Positions 52,129 through 63,998 of a stretch of 64,000 nucleotides of DNA are shown here, piece after piece (position 1 is the first letter of the stretch; each line of letters opens with the position of its first letter). The notes below the pieces were generated by a model. The model saw only the letters and a list, made by a program, of their open reading frames with translations. It ran no database searches and was not told where the DNA came from. The stretch is from Prorocentrum cordatum. Lineage: Eukaryota; Sar; Dinophyceae; Prorocentrales; Prorocentraceae. The stretch covers positions 37,501 through 101,500 of the forward strand of contig CAUYUJ010009757.1 of the NCBI GenBank assembly GCA_963575745.1, given 5' to 3'. The position numbers were made by a program, and so were the translations under genes.

Positions 52129-52717
52129 CAACGACACTAGCGCCAAAGACGGCAGCGACAACGACGCCGACGACGACGCCGACACCGACTACGACGACAC
52201 CGACAACGTTTCCAACGACTTCGACGATGACGACAACGACGACGACGACGAAGACGACGACGACGACGCCGACGACGACGACGACGCCGACGACGACGAT
52301 GACGACGATGACAACGCCGACGACGACGATGACGACGATGACAACGCTGACGACGACGATGACGACGACGACGTCGCCAACGAAGACGACGACGAGGGGG
52401 GAGGGAGGACGACGACGGCGACAACGACGACAACGACGAGGGAAGAGGGAGGACGGCAAAGACGCGAACGGCGACGAAGCAGGGAGGACGGCGACGCCGA
52501 CGACGACAACGACGAGGGAGGAGGGAGGGCGGCGACAACGACGATGACGACGAACTAGGAAGGATGACGACGAGACGCCGACGACGGACCACGACGACGA
52601 CGACGAGGAGGAAGGACGACCACGGCGACAACGACGACGGAAACGACGACGACGCCAAAGAGGACGACGACGACGGCGACGAAGAAAGACAGAGGACGAC
52701 GACGGCGTCGACGACGC
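52129..52717. repeat. (GAC)n triplet array 6
   Basis: Counterpart of array 4, with a 9-12 base difference near 52600. Confidence 0.95.
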
Positions 52718-55700
52718 AAGAGCGCGCGCGCACGCTTTTGCTAAACATCTGTGTTGCAAAACCTTTTGTTTTTGTATGTTTTTTGGGCAGTCGATTTTGA
52801 AATCCTTCCGAAACCAAGGTTTGTGAAGGATTTTGGCATGCGCGCGCGACGGCGCGCGCGCGTGCACTTCGTCACTTTTTTGGCGAAAGGGTTCTCTCGA
52901 CGGCACGCGCGCAGCGGCGTTCGAAAAGGTTTCGACATGCACGCGCGCGAACCCCGTTTGAACATCCAGAACAAATTTTTTTTGTTTCCTAAGATTTCGC
53001 AAGAACGCACGCGTAAGCTTTTTTAGGCGGTCGGTGTTGCGAAACCATGTGCGTTGGTATGTTTTTGATATTTTTGGGGAGCTCGATTTTGAAATCCTTC
53101 CGAAACCAGGTGTTTTTGAATCATTCCAGCATGCGCGCGCGAGGGCGCGGGTTCTTGAAACTTTCTGGAATTCGATTCATGGGTGCGCGCGTGTAATATG
53201 TGTTGCTACGGATGGCGGGGGGGTGGGGGGGCGATACCTGTCCCCCTGGGATAGTGTACGTTCATATTTCGGATGGACGATTGGGGCAACATCCTATGTG
53301 TTTTGCATCGGTTCCCGTGGGGGTCTATAAACCCGGGGGGTGTGGGTGGTGGAACATTTTTTGTTTTGAAAAGATAAATTGCGCGGCGCAATGTGGCACA
53401 ATTGGTTTTAACAAACGAATGGACACATCCCCTGCTCCACCACACCCCCCCACACCGCCCGTTAGCTTGAAACATCACAAGGCGGTGGCCAAATGCGATT
53501 GCATGCTTGGCATTGGTTGGTGCATCCTCAGCGGCGCGCCGCCCTAGCGCGCCGCAGCGGCCAGCTAAGTTTGGCGCCGTCGACACGGCCGCGGCGTCGC
53601 ATGAGCGTCTGGGCGCAACCTTGCGGGCGCACTGCGAGTAGGGCGACTTGCGCGGCGCGCGCACCATGACCACGCCGACACCGGTAGACCTGCGAAGACG
53701 AACGAGGCGATGCTGGTGACGGTGTTCGCACCGACGAATAGCGGCCAGTGGGGCGCAGATGCTGTTCAAGCCGACGGACGACGACGCGTCCTCGTCGTCG
53801 GCGATGAATGGTTTCGGAAAGAGTTTCGACGCGCGACGCGGCCGACGCGCGAGAACACGTAGATTGAAAAGGTACGTTTGACGCGATACGCGCCCCCCCC
53901 AGCACGCGCGCAAGTGCGCGCGAATGGTGGCGGCATGCAGCGCCAGAGGCCCACTAGGTAGAATGTCATGGACATGTTGAAACCCTATGATTGTCGTAAG
54001 AATCAGCAAAAGCGCGCAAGTTGTATTAGACAACTGATGTTGCGAAGCCATGTTGTTTGCACGTGGTTTGCACAGTAGGTCTAGACATCGTTGCGAGACC
54101 GAAGGCATTGGAAGGATTCCGGCATGCGCGCGCGACGACGCGCGCGCACTTCGACCCATTTGTTGCAAAGGAGTCTCGCGACGGCACGCGCGCGAGGGCG
54201 TTCGAACCATTTTGACTTGCGCGCGCGCGCGAAGCCCGTTTGGTAGAATGTTTTCTGAAACTGCTGAACAAAAACCAGTTCTTTCCTGGGGAATCCGCGA
54301 GAACACGCGCATGGTTGTATTGGAAATCCGCATTGCGAGACCCTGTTGTGTTTTTGTATGTTTTTGGACACTCGATTTTGACATTCTTACGACACCGAAG
54401 GTGTTTGAAGGATTTCGGCGTGCGCGCGCGACGACGCGCGCGCGTGCGCTTCTTCAATTTTTGCTGCAAAAAGATCTTGAACACTTTAGACTTTTGAGCA
54501 ACGGGCGTGCGTACATCACGTTTTTTGCATCGGATGGCGGGGGGGTCGAAGCCGACTGAGCTGGGATGAATGAGTTTATCTAGAACGGGAGATGGGGCAG
54601 AATCATCTGTAAGCTGCAATGCAAAACGATGCACCGATAAAGCCGGCGGGTGGAGAGTCGATTACATTGTCACGTGCGGCGACCTTTGGAATGCAATCTA
54701 CGCGGTGCAAGCAACGCGGTGCAATCAATGTGGTGCAGTTGATGTCTGTTCGCAATGAGTTGTCCACTCCGCAGCCCCCGCAAACATCCAACCCACCCAC
54801 CCGCAACTTTGATCGCAAACCTCATGCGGCGGCGATTGCGATGAGCGCTCGGCGCTGGCTGGTGCATCTCTGCGGCTGCGCCAACCCGCGCGCGCGCAGC
54901 GGCCAGGTAGGTTGGCGCGACCGACGCGGCTGCGGCGGCGCTGACCGCTCGGCGCATCCAGGCGGGCGGGTGCGGTATCATGGAAACGTCGATAATTCTA
55001 AACACGATGCTTTTGACAGTAGCGATATTAGTGGCAATGCTGCCAGCGACGACGGCGCGGCCAGTGACGGCGCCGATGCCGATCACGCCGACGACGATGA
55101 CGGCGTCTTCGCGTCAGTGATGAAGGTTTTAAAGGGAATTCGAAATGCGCGCGCGGCAGACGCGCGAAAGTGGCTCGCATGGTATTGTTTGACGCGGGTC
55201 GTACCGCCCCAGCACGCGCGCAAGGGCATTCAACCGATTTTGACATGCGCGCGCGCGCGAAGTCCGTTTGGCAACAATTTCCGATACTGTTGAAAAAAAC
55301 AATGGTTTGGTTAAGAATTTGCAAAAACGCGCGCGTTTTTGTTGAAGTCCGTGTTGCGATACCCCTTTGTGCTTGTATGTTTTTTTTGGAACTCGATCTC
55401 GAAGCCCCCCCGAAACCAATTTTTTCAAAGGGTGTGTGAACATGATTCTGGCATGCGCGCGCGAAGGCGCGCGCGCGTGCACTTCGTCACATCCTCTGCA
55501 AGGGGATCTTGGAAACGAGTGTGCGCGCGTAAAATTTGTTTGGAAGGGAAACGAGGGGGGGTCGATGCCGGCCTAGCTGGGATAATCTGAATTCGCAGGT
55601 AGGATGGACATTGGGCTAGAACCCTATGTGTTTTGCATCGGTGCGCCGAGGGTCTTCAACCCCCGGGGTGGGATGGTGGTAGAACATTTTTGTTAGAAAA

Positions 55701-56115
55701 AACCAAAAAGGAAAGATAGTCAATCAATCACATGCTCAACTTGAAGCTGTCCTCGCCGCTGCTCGCGCAAAAATGCCACCAACCCACCCGCAACTTGGTC
55801 GCAATACCTCTTTAGACCGTGGCGGCAGGTGACCGTGAATGCGGGAGCTGTCGCACAGAGGAGTCAAACGGTCAAAATGAATTCAGCGTCGTGTTGAGAA
55901 ACACGAATTATTACATACAAATTCTGCACTGGGTTACTCCCTCGGCAAGGCTCCTAAGGAGCGTGCCTCGGATTTCACCAAGATGTATATAAGAAGCCAC
56001 TTGTCGTAATTAGTATAGTGGCTAAATTTTGCGCGTGCATCTACTGCTCGAGGCGAACTCTTCAACAATAAAAAGTTCAAGCAAACTCGAGCTGTGGGCC
56101 TTGCGGCCGACGTTG

Positions 56116-57436
56116 CTAGGTATTGCCACGCATGTAGAACTCACTGGCCCAAACACGATGGCCGTCGATTCCAATAAAGCTCGTCATGTACGCTGCCCAA
56201 GTCGTCCTTGGGTGCCAGTTGCGGAATCGAGGATTGCACAGCAGGTCGCGGATGTATACGAACTCATCGCTGTTCTCCGCGATGTACATACAGCACTCGT
56301 TGTGGTAGCTCCAATACCTTGGGCCCCACTGGCTGCCCTCGAGGTGCTGGCGCCACCGCGCCGCGTAGTCGTCGGCGGCGCGCGCCCGCTTGGCCCGCGG
56401 GGGCGTCACCGGTGCACGGGCGCCAGCGCTGCTGTCGGCTGGCTGCCAGCCGCTCGGCTGTGGGGCGGCAGCGGCGTTGCCGCGCCGCCCGACGGGCATC
56501 GCTGCCAGCGCGCCAGGGGCGCGGCTTCCAGCAGCATCGCCGCGGGCAGCGCGAGGCGGCGGCACCATGGCATCATGTGTGTGTAATAGGTGTATGTGTG
56601 GGGGTGGTATCAGGATCGGCTCCAACCCCTGAACCCTTCCCCCCATGGCCAGTTGATCCCAGGGCAGGTCCGACAGAGGCGGCTTTGGCAAGGGTGCGGC
56701 GCGTGGTTTTGTCATAAGTGCCGTCCCCACGGGGAGCGGCAATCGTGACGAGACCGCGCTCCTGCCTGGTGCCTCTGTCCATTCTACCCTCATTCAACCA
56801 CCAATTCCTGCGACCGGCGAGTCCAAGTGTTTGGCTGCGGTAGTGGATGCTGCAAGCCTCCCACATGTCCTCAACGGTCCAAGGCACTTGACCGATATGG
56901 TGGAATCGGGAATCATTGAAGTAACGCTGAATGACGTTGCGGAAAGGGTGGTGCAATGGGCGGTCGTCATCGGGTTCGCCCATGAGCCTGCATTCGCTTG
57001 CAGGTGGGGAACCCGCTTCGCACCACCTGTTGTACGTCTCCTCAGCCTTTTTCGCCATCTGCCTCAATCTGTTACGCTGCGTAGCGATTGCCGAACGCTG
57101 TCCCGTGAAGTAGATCCTCGTGCCGTCGGAGATGAGGCGGGCCACTTCGTTGTGGGACAGGTTGTTCCTGATCCACTGGTTGAGCTCCTGCAGGTACGCC
57201 AGGTCGGTAGCCTCAGCGCCACCCTGTCCTGTGGCACCTACAGAGGTGCTGTATTGCCAACATATGTCACATAGAGTGTCATCGTCAGTAACAACTCCCA
57301 GAGACAGGAAACGACTGCAGTTCGTACATCGAGGGATATCACGCTGGAGGTCCTCGGGGACTCCGGACGAAGCCAGATCCCCAAGGCTGCCCCAGCGGGT
57401 GTTGTCACCGGCTCCTGAAGCAAGGGAATGGATGAC
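56116..57436 (-). pseudogene. D7 zinc-ribbon ORF (copy C)
   Basis: Same as B in every predicted residue, including the 24-base in-frame deletion and the TGTG frameshift. Confidence 0.6.
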
Positions 57437-57467
57437 CTAGCTGGTTCATTGCCACGCGATTGAGCTC

Positions 57468-57726
57468 GGTGGGGGGTGGGGGGTGGGTGGGGGGATTGGG
57501 GGGGGAGGTGGGTGGGGTGGAACTGGGCGGGGGGAGGAGATGTGGGGTGCGGGGTGATGTGAGGGCGGGGGTGGGGGGGTGTTGTGGTTGTGCGGTGAGG
57601 GGTGGTGTGGGGGGGGGGGGGGGGTGGTGGGGGGGGATTGGTGGGTGGAGTTGGTGAGGGTGGGGGGGGGTTGGGTGGTGTGGGGGGGGGGGGCCGTGTT
57701 GGTTGGAGGAGGGGGGTTGGGGGAGG
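57468..57726. repeat. G-rich low-complexity insert
   Basis: A net 262-base gain against B, almost pure G with scattered T and A, placed inside D6 after GAGCTC (57462-57467). It keeps the minus frame open as a Pro-rich run. Neither A nor B has it. Confidence 0.9.
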
Positions 57727-58179
57727 CTCTGCGTTGGCTCGGGAAGCGACCGATCGTCCGATTCCCTCGATCTCGGTCAGCGATAAGCGATCGCCAGGCA
57801 ATCCAATGTACGCAGTGGATCCGATATCCGTGACGTCTAGGTGACCGCAGGTTCTGGCCAAGTCCGCACGGATAGTTGCGGCCTCGGCCTGCAGGGTAGT
57901 CTCATTGTCGCCCTCATTGCGGTCAATATTCTTCCGATCTGCCAGGACCTGCATCATCGTTTCTTGATCTGGTGCCGCCGAGGCAATACTGCCTGGGTCC
58001 CGTGGTATCTCAACTGGAGCATATTGAGTGGCAGCGCCTGGATTATCCTGGCCAGGCGCAGCAGGTGTTGCCACCGGCTCCCATGCGGGGAAACCTGGGG
58101 GTCCATGCTTCTTCTCACATTCTGTGAAGAATGATCGAAGCGCTATGAGGGCTGGATGATGAATATGAAATATAAACAT
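57727..58179 (-). pseudogene. D6 ORF interrupted by insert (copy C)
   Basis: Identical to B up to SRANAE, then reads into the low-complexity insert. The D6/D7 overlap lies beyond it. Confidence 0.5.
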
Positions 58180-59146
58180 TGGCGAATTGGTTCAACTCCT
58201 GTATGCCCTCCACCAGGAAGTTCTGGTAGACCTTAGAGATCCATTGGAAGATCCCTGTGGTGGTACCAAGCACGGACTCAGGGTCGAGAAATCGCAACAT
58301 CTTCTTGAAGAAGTGCCCTGCGCTGCATATGGGAAGATCCCGTGCCCAGGTATGGGTATGGTTGTAATGTATCTTGTATATCTCTGACTCGGTCCCAAAT
58401 CGAAGCTGGAATCTCAAATATGATTCGATATTGTCTTGTCTGTGCAGGTTGGGACCGCCATGTACCTCGATTGCCTGGTTTATTTGGAACATCGATGACT
58501 CTATCAGCGGTGCTGATGTCCAGTAATATACCATATGGTTGTCCGATTCTTTTATCCAGTTGTTAATATATTGTGGGTGATAGTCCTTTTCTGTAATAAT
58601 ATGCTCTGGCGGATCAATGATGCTCTCGAAGATGGAGGTACCAGATTTCTGATCTGCCTGAATCTCGGCTGTCATCTCAGCCTCCATGGCGTCGTTGGCG
58701 GCCTCTTGTTCACTCACTACCACCTCGGAAACGTCAACGACAATGGTTGAGTGCTCGGCGGTGGTGTGCGCCACATGTTGCCGATTGCCGTCGTCGACTT
58801 CCATGGGATCTTCAGCGGGTGTTGCCGCCGGCTCCTGGTCGGATCCTGGGGTCCGAGGAGCGGTGTGGCTGGGTGGCGCGCGTGGGATACGCACTCGCTG
58901 AATAGACGGAACTCCGAAGTATGGTAGCTCGCGTGATTGCGCATGCTCCCCAATCTGGGCGCTGCATGATGAGGGTCCCCTAATCGCTACCTCCATGTGG
59001 GCATCGTCAATTTTGTCAGTACGTACTGGCATAGCGTAAACGATGCCCTTGAGGGGTAGGTTTTTGTTACAATACCAGATGTTTACCCATCGTAAACCGT
59101 AGTTGGGTATAGGTACCTGTACCGCAAAAAAACTTATCAAATACAC
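58115..59146 (-). CDS. D5 ORF, intact (copy C)
   Basis: 343 codons, identical in protein to copy B. Confidence 0.6.
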   Translation of the reverse strand: MYLISFFAVQVPIPNYGLRWVNIWYCNKNLPLKGIVYAMPVRTDKIDDAHMEVAIRGPSSCSAQIGEHAQSRELPYFGVPSIQRVRIPRAPPSHTAPRTPGSDQEPAATPAEDPMEVDDGNRQHVAHTTAEHSTIVVDVSEVVVSEQEAANDAMEAEMTAEIQADQKSGTSIFESIIDPPEHIITEKDYHPQYINNWIKESDNHMVYYWTSAPLIESSMFQINQAIEVHGGPNLHRQDNIESYLRFQLRFGTESEIYKIHYNHTHTWARDLPICSAGHFFKKMLRFLDPESVLGTTTGIFQWISKVYQNFLVEGIQELNQFANVYISYSSSSPHSASIILHRM

Positions 59147-59182
59147 CGAAATGTATGACGGGGCCGTAGATATGGCCCTTGT

Positions 59183-59737
59183 TCATGCGGGCTCTGGTGT
59201 TGTAGTCGCCCTTGGGGTAGTGGTTATCATAATGGTAGCAGTTGATCCGACCCCATTTTTGACGAGGATAAAGTCTCCGACACGAACGCCGTTGAAGATA
59301 GGGCGTCGGCCCCAATCTCTCTGTGTGAGTTCTGCAGTGATGGGCCTAAGGGCCGCCCTGCAGCACGACATTGCGATTAACCAATTCTTGTCCTGGTCGT
59401 TGTGTGCGCTCCTGCCAACCATGGCACGGATAATGGCCTCCTCGTCAAAGGTGTCGGGGTCGGCAATCTCATCTGCTGAATGAATGAGCGCTGCTGTCGC
59501 TGCGGCAAGGCCGGCAGGGGTCGCCCCCGGCGGGGGAGCAATGGGTTGCTGTGCCGATGACGCAGAAGCGGACTCAGAACCACTGATCTTGGCTGTCTGT
59601 ATCTGCTGCAGAGGCTGTGGCGAGTAAGCCGCAGTATAAGCCTTTGCAGCGTGCATTGCCGCCGGCGCAGGTTGGTATGCGCCAGACGGCGATGGTGGAG
59701 CAATCCCAGGAGGATCGGCGATCATGTCGGCCTCCAA
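59183..59737 (-). CDS. D4 ORF (copy C)
   Basis: 184 codons, identical in protein to copy B. Confidence 0.5.
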   Translation of the reverse strand: MEADMIADPPGIAPPSPSGAYQPAPAAMHAAKAYTAAYSPQPLQQIQTAKISGSESASASSAQQPIAPPPGATPAGLAAATAALIHSADEIADPDTFDEEAIIRAMVGRSAHNDQDKNWLIAMSCCRAALRPITAELTQRDWGRRPIFNGVRVGDFILVKNGVGSTATIMITTTPRATTTPEPA

Positions 59738-59752
59738 CTCCTGGGCAACTTG

Positions 59753-60802
59753 TTATTTTCGTGATTGCTGCCGAGGCGGAGCGCAAATCTCGTGCTTGAT
59801 GACTGGTGCTCGCTGGCGCTCCACAGGTGGGTAGTCCCAGATTGGGCCTTTTGAAGGCCGCAACTGTTTGCCGCTATCGCGGCCCCCCTTGCAACGGCGA
59901 GCGACAATAATTGCAGCAGAAGGGGCCGCGTCCTCGGTCATGATGGCGCCCTGTGCCTCCAAGCCGAAATCTGCCTCCAGGTTGGGTGGCAATATGCAGT
60001 CAATCACGATGTCCCACCTCATTTTTGTAGTGGTTGAATTTGGACGGCGGGACAAACGGTGTTGAGGATTAGGCTGCGCATCTCCTTAACGTACGTGTCT
60101 TCAACTTGAGAAATGCCTCGGTGCGCCTGCTCCTCGAGTTGCTTTCCGTCCTCTTCTGAATACGGAGATCTCTGTATCCGGGAATGATTTCCATTTTCAT
60201 AATGTTGCTCAGCACGGATGTTGTGCCGTGTGGAGGTATTTTAACGTCGGTCCGATTTAGGCTTTCCCAGCCATATTCCATGGCTGGGAGGCGTGGGTTT
60301 GACCGAACTACGTCTCCTACGCCAGACGAATAGCAATGACGCTGCTCCAATCGAAGCAGCAGGGATTGCTCCTGGCGGATATTGTTTTACCGTAGATCTC
60401 AATCCTGTTTTTCTCTGGATCAATGTGCGTCTGGAACGCGCGAAAGATAAAGATCGGGTAATAACCCGTCCAGTTCTCGTATCCAGCTGGACGACCGTCT
60501 TGTATGAAGTGCGCCATGGCCGCTTCTGTGGATGTACCGCTGCTCTGATCACGACGGCCGCGGAATTTCCACTCCACCATTTCCTCGAAGCATTTCCATG
60601 TGCTGGCAAATTTCCAGCCAACCCTTGTGCGCCTCCTCCATATGTTGATTCGTCGATCAGTGAACTGATCGATGCTGAAGTGCCTGCTGTAATTCATATG
60701 GCGAAGCATAGTCGTAATATCTTTGCTCATGTACTTGGGGTCGCCGAGATATTCGTTCAATATCAAGTCGGGACCGTAATGTGTGGTGGGAGAGAAATCC
60801 AT
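59753..60802 (-). pseudogene. D3 Tpt1/KptA-like, broken (copy C)
   Basis: The N-terminal 160 codons (SK, LRH, up to VIAIR) match B, then frames change repeatedly between about 60320 and 59950, with HGT lost as GTT in a shifted frame. The final segment with QGAIMTEDAAP is again in good frame. The damage lies in a short indel-dense patch and could be consensus error. Confidence 0.65.
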
Positions 60803-60851
60803 TTGTATTCTGGGAAGCAGCCAGAGCGGTCGATATCTGGAGCGTGGGTGA

Positions 60852-61910
60852 TCACGCAGTCGTCATAATCCAACTGAGCTGCCCAATCGTTGTCGGTGAT
60901 GCACTGCATGCCTCCGGGTGCGGTCGTGCCCCGAAGTGGGGGGGGGGCGCGTTGTAGTGATTATCTGGGTATTGCGCGCGAAGCTTATACTCACGAGGCG
61001 TGCATGTGTTGTCGAACGTAGAGAATTGACTCGGCTCCTCACGGCAAGAGCGCTCGCAGCAGTCCTGCCATGGAAGCACGCGCATTTTATCCAACTGCTG
61101 AGCGTGCGCAAGAACGTCGTCAGCAGGAGTTGCCTCCGGCCCCGTAGCCGTGTCAGCATCCTCTGCGGGATCTATAAGCGGTCCCGTGTCGGGGCGCGTG
61201 GCTGGCATGGCCTTCGGTGGTGGGCCCGTTGGCAAAGGCGGTCTGTTCGCGCTGGGAGGAGGTGCCGGTGTCGTCGCGGGTTCGGCTGCAGATGGTTCTG
61301 CAGCGGGCCTCGCGGCCGGCGTTGGCTCTATGTCAGAAGGTGGCGCCTCGCGTGGCGGTGCTGGCGGTGCTCTCGCTGAGGCGGCCTGCGGAACGCTTGG
61401 CGGCTCAGGCGGAACCTCGATGCGATCCAGGGCGGTCTGTTTATGCCACCCTTTGCACTGCTGGATGGCATCCGCATTGTCCAGGCAAGGTCCGACACGA
61501 TGAGAATTAAGCAATGCACGCTCTTGCACGACACGCAACTGATTTGCCTCAGTGGCCTCCGCTTTATCGTCGATCTTGTCTACTAGCTGTTCATAGGCCA
61601 CCCGGGTGAGGGCATGTGCATCATTGAAATAAAATTTAGTATATGATAGTCGTGTTTTTCTCTCAGCTGAATCGTAGGATGCCCAAATGCCCGGGTACGC
61701 GTCAATGAAGGAAATCAGTTTGTAGCACAGCTCCTCGTAGGCCGGACGGCATGGGTCATGATCTTTGTGTGTGTGGCGCTGTTGACGCTGATGGCGGCTC
61801 GCCTGTAGTCCCTGGGATGGGGCATTTATGCTGAACACGCTCACCAGCGGGTGTTGCCAACGGCATGGATTGCGGTAAATTGCCACTGGCGCATGAAGCC
61901 ATCCAAGCAC
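60852..61910 (-). CDS. D2 ORF (copy C)
   Basis: 352 codons. The C-terminal part is B-like, but several residues between 61353 and 61565 (for example GPCLDNADA, WHKQTA) occur in neither A nor B. Confidence 0.5.
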   Translation of the reverse strand: MLGWLHAPVAIYRNPCRWQHPLVSVFSINAPSQGLQASRHQRQQRHTHKDHDPCRPAYEELCYKLISFIDAYPGIWASYDSAERKTRLSYTKFYFNDAHALTRVAYEQLVDKIDDKAEATEANQLRVVQERALLNSHRVGPCLDNADAIQQCKGWHKQTALDRIEVPPEPPSVPQAASARAPPAPPREAPPSDIEPTPAARPAAEPSAAEPATTPAPPPSANRPPLPTGPPPKAMPATRPDTGPLIDPAEDADTATGPEATPADDVLAHAQQLDKMRVLPWQDCCERSCREEPSQFSTFDNTCTPREYKLRAQYPDNHYNAPPPHFGARPHPEACSASPTTIGQLSWIMTTA

Positions 61911-63998
61911 AGTGGACCATCTCTCCGGCAGCTTGATTCATCAACGTTGTGAGGCTGTGGTGCCTCTTCCACTCATCCGTCATCTTCTCGCGGAACGTGA
62001 GAGCCGCTGAGATCTCCTTGGCCTGGGTGTATGCCTGGGAGTCCGTCACGGCCTTCAGTAGTGGAGGCCGAAACGGATGTGGCTGAGAGGGTAATGATTG
62101 AACCACTGCGCAGAAATTCCGGTAGCACACAGCATCACTGAATTGAGTCGTCATCATTGCCATGCTATTGCTATTCATTTTGGCATGCCATGCCGTAGGC
62201 GTGAGCCTGTCATCGGACTCAATCCATTGATCTGCAGGAAGAACGGCGATGCCTCTGGCCTGCATGTGACGCGTGAGGTCAGCTGTCTGGTAATCGAAGT
62301 TTGGGTGCAGTCCCCAGTGTTTGGCCTTGCCTGGTCCCACTACGGCAGGGCAGCGAAAGTATTGCATCACGCCGATGAAACGTGACACATCGACCTTCAC
62401 GTGCAAAGGAATGTGCTCTGGAACGCCGTCCTCACACCTGATGCGGGTGCTCTCGCGGCGTCCGTTATTGGGGGCACGATCGTGATGGCGCCGTGTGTCC
62501 AACCACTGTTGGCTGTGGGTGGCGCAGCCGATATCATTTGCACCCCAAACGAGGGAAGCATTGATGCCTCTGCAGTAGTGCCGTTGTTTTACATAGGCAG
62601 GGAAGCCTGTGCTCCAGTATTCCCAAATCTGCTCATTTCGTTTGCGCCATTCTGCCAAAGAAACATTATCATCACAACACAGTAAGGCTCGCGCATGACG
62701 AATCGAACCGATCATCACGCGCTGGTCGACCGTGCCTTCGGTCTGCAACTGTAGGATGTCTGCGATACGGTCTTCTTGCACCTGAGCGGCACGTGCACGA
62801 AGGGTTGCCATATCACAGCGGGTGTCGCCACCGGCTTCTGGCAATAAAATCAGATCCTGGCCGACTGGTGTGTCGTTCCGCTTGAAGAATTCTTTGTAAT
62901 TCTCGTGCGAGAACGCCCACATCATGATGTCGTCGCGACTCATGGTTGCCAAATGCTCGAGGGTGGCTCCGTCCATAAATTCTGCTTTGTTGCGACATGG
63001 CATAAAGAGCGGTACGTGACCGACGTTGGAAGCTTTTGCGAGTTCATCGCGTCGGGTCGGGCTGTTGAGCTCATCGATGCCGTGCCCTGGGTATTTCTTG
63101 TGGTCTCCGCCCTTAGTACCTTTCTTGTTGTGCATAATCCATGTAGAGTCCGTGTATATATTAAGCAATTTGTACGCATGGCCTGAAGGGCCAAAGGCAT
63201 GAATGAGGAGCATTCCCAAGTCTTCTTGTACCACGCCCATCCATCCTCGCTCGGAGAGAATGGCTTTCACCAGTCGGCCACCACAGAACGCGCTGTATTT
63301 TGCCTGGGGTAAATCCAATGGATCCAGCATGGATCCTGGAGTGGCACCAGGATCTTCGGCATCTGGGTACTCAGGAGGGTTCACACTGCCCTGCTCGCAG
63401 GGCTGCCATAGCTGGGCGCCGAGATGCGGGAGAAGTGTCCAGCCGTCAGGGTTGCCAGAAGGTGTTGCCACCGTCTGGGGATTCGAGCCGACCCCCCCCC
63501 AAAACCACCACGGTTTGTCAACCACGTGATGAGCTTTCGGGAGAATTTCCTGGGTTGGTTGAGGTCGTGAAAGGCCCGCATATCGGTGACGAGATGGTCC
63601 TCCACAGTGTGGCCGATCTGTCCTGCCACGTCGGACGTCCTGGCCATGGCAGGAGGCCGCACTGGTAGCTTGACTTGCTCTCGGTCAAGAGGATATGCAT
63701 GACTCGGAGTAGGCAGTCCCTCGGCACAGATGCCTGGCGGCATGCAGTAGCCGTCCTTGTGCAGCTCGATCGTCTCGTTGACCGTAGCCTGCGCCCACTG
63801 TCCAAGCATAGCGCATCCAACCTTTGACCAATCGTTACGTAGCATCTTCCACTCTACATCCAGCATGTGAGTGGCGAGGTCCATCGGAGGGCACTTGCGA
63901 TGTCCACCCAGGATTGTTGCGTTCAGATGGTCAGGCAACTTGCGGGTAACATCCTGGACAGCGGTGTTCCGTGTGAACAAGCTTGACATCATATACAT
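61756..63998 (-). pseudogene. D1, A-type with same frame break (copy C, partial)
   Basis: The 589-codon frame 63525-61756 equals A residue for residue, including the C-run/A-run length that splits it from the upstream frame (63998-63381). The window ends inside the gene. Confidence 0.55.

Larger units (their letters stand above)
32645..55835. repeat. 23-kb macro-repeat, copy B
   Basis: Starts where spacer sequence (GGCGGCAGGTGACC) meets TGAATGCGGGAG, the same junction as at 55836. Offset to copy A is 22961-23584 depending on indels. It carries the same genes in the same order on the minus strand. Confidence 0.92.
50621..55835. repeat. Spacer of copy B
   Basis: Same module order as in A: modules at about 50621, 51950, 53330 and 54600, and a truncated last one ending at 55835. 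Lacks the 393-bp GA/hairpin segment. The stretch 53440-53900 is indel-rich against A 29880-30330. Confidence 0.85.
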
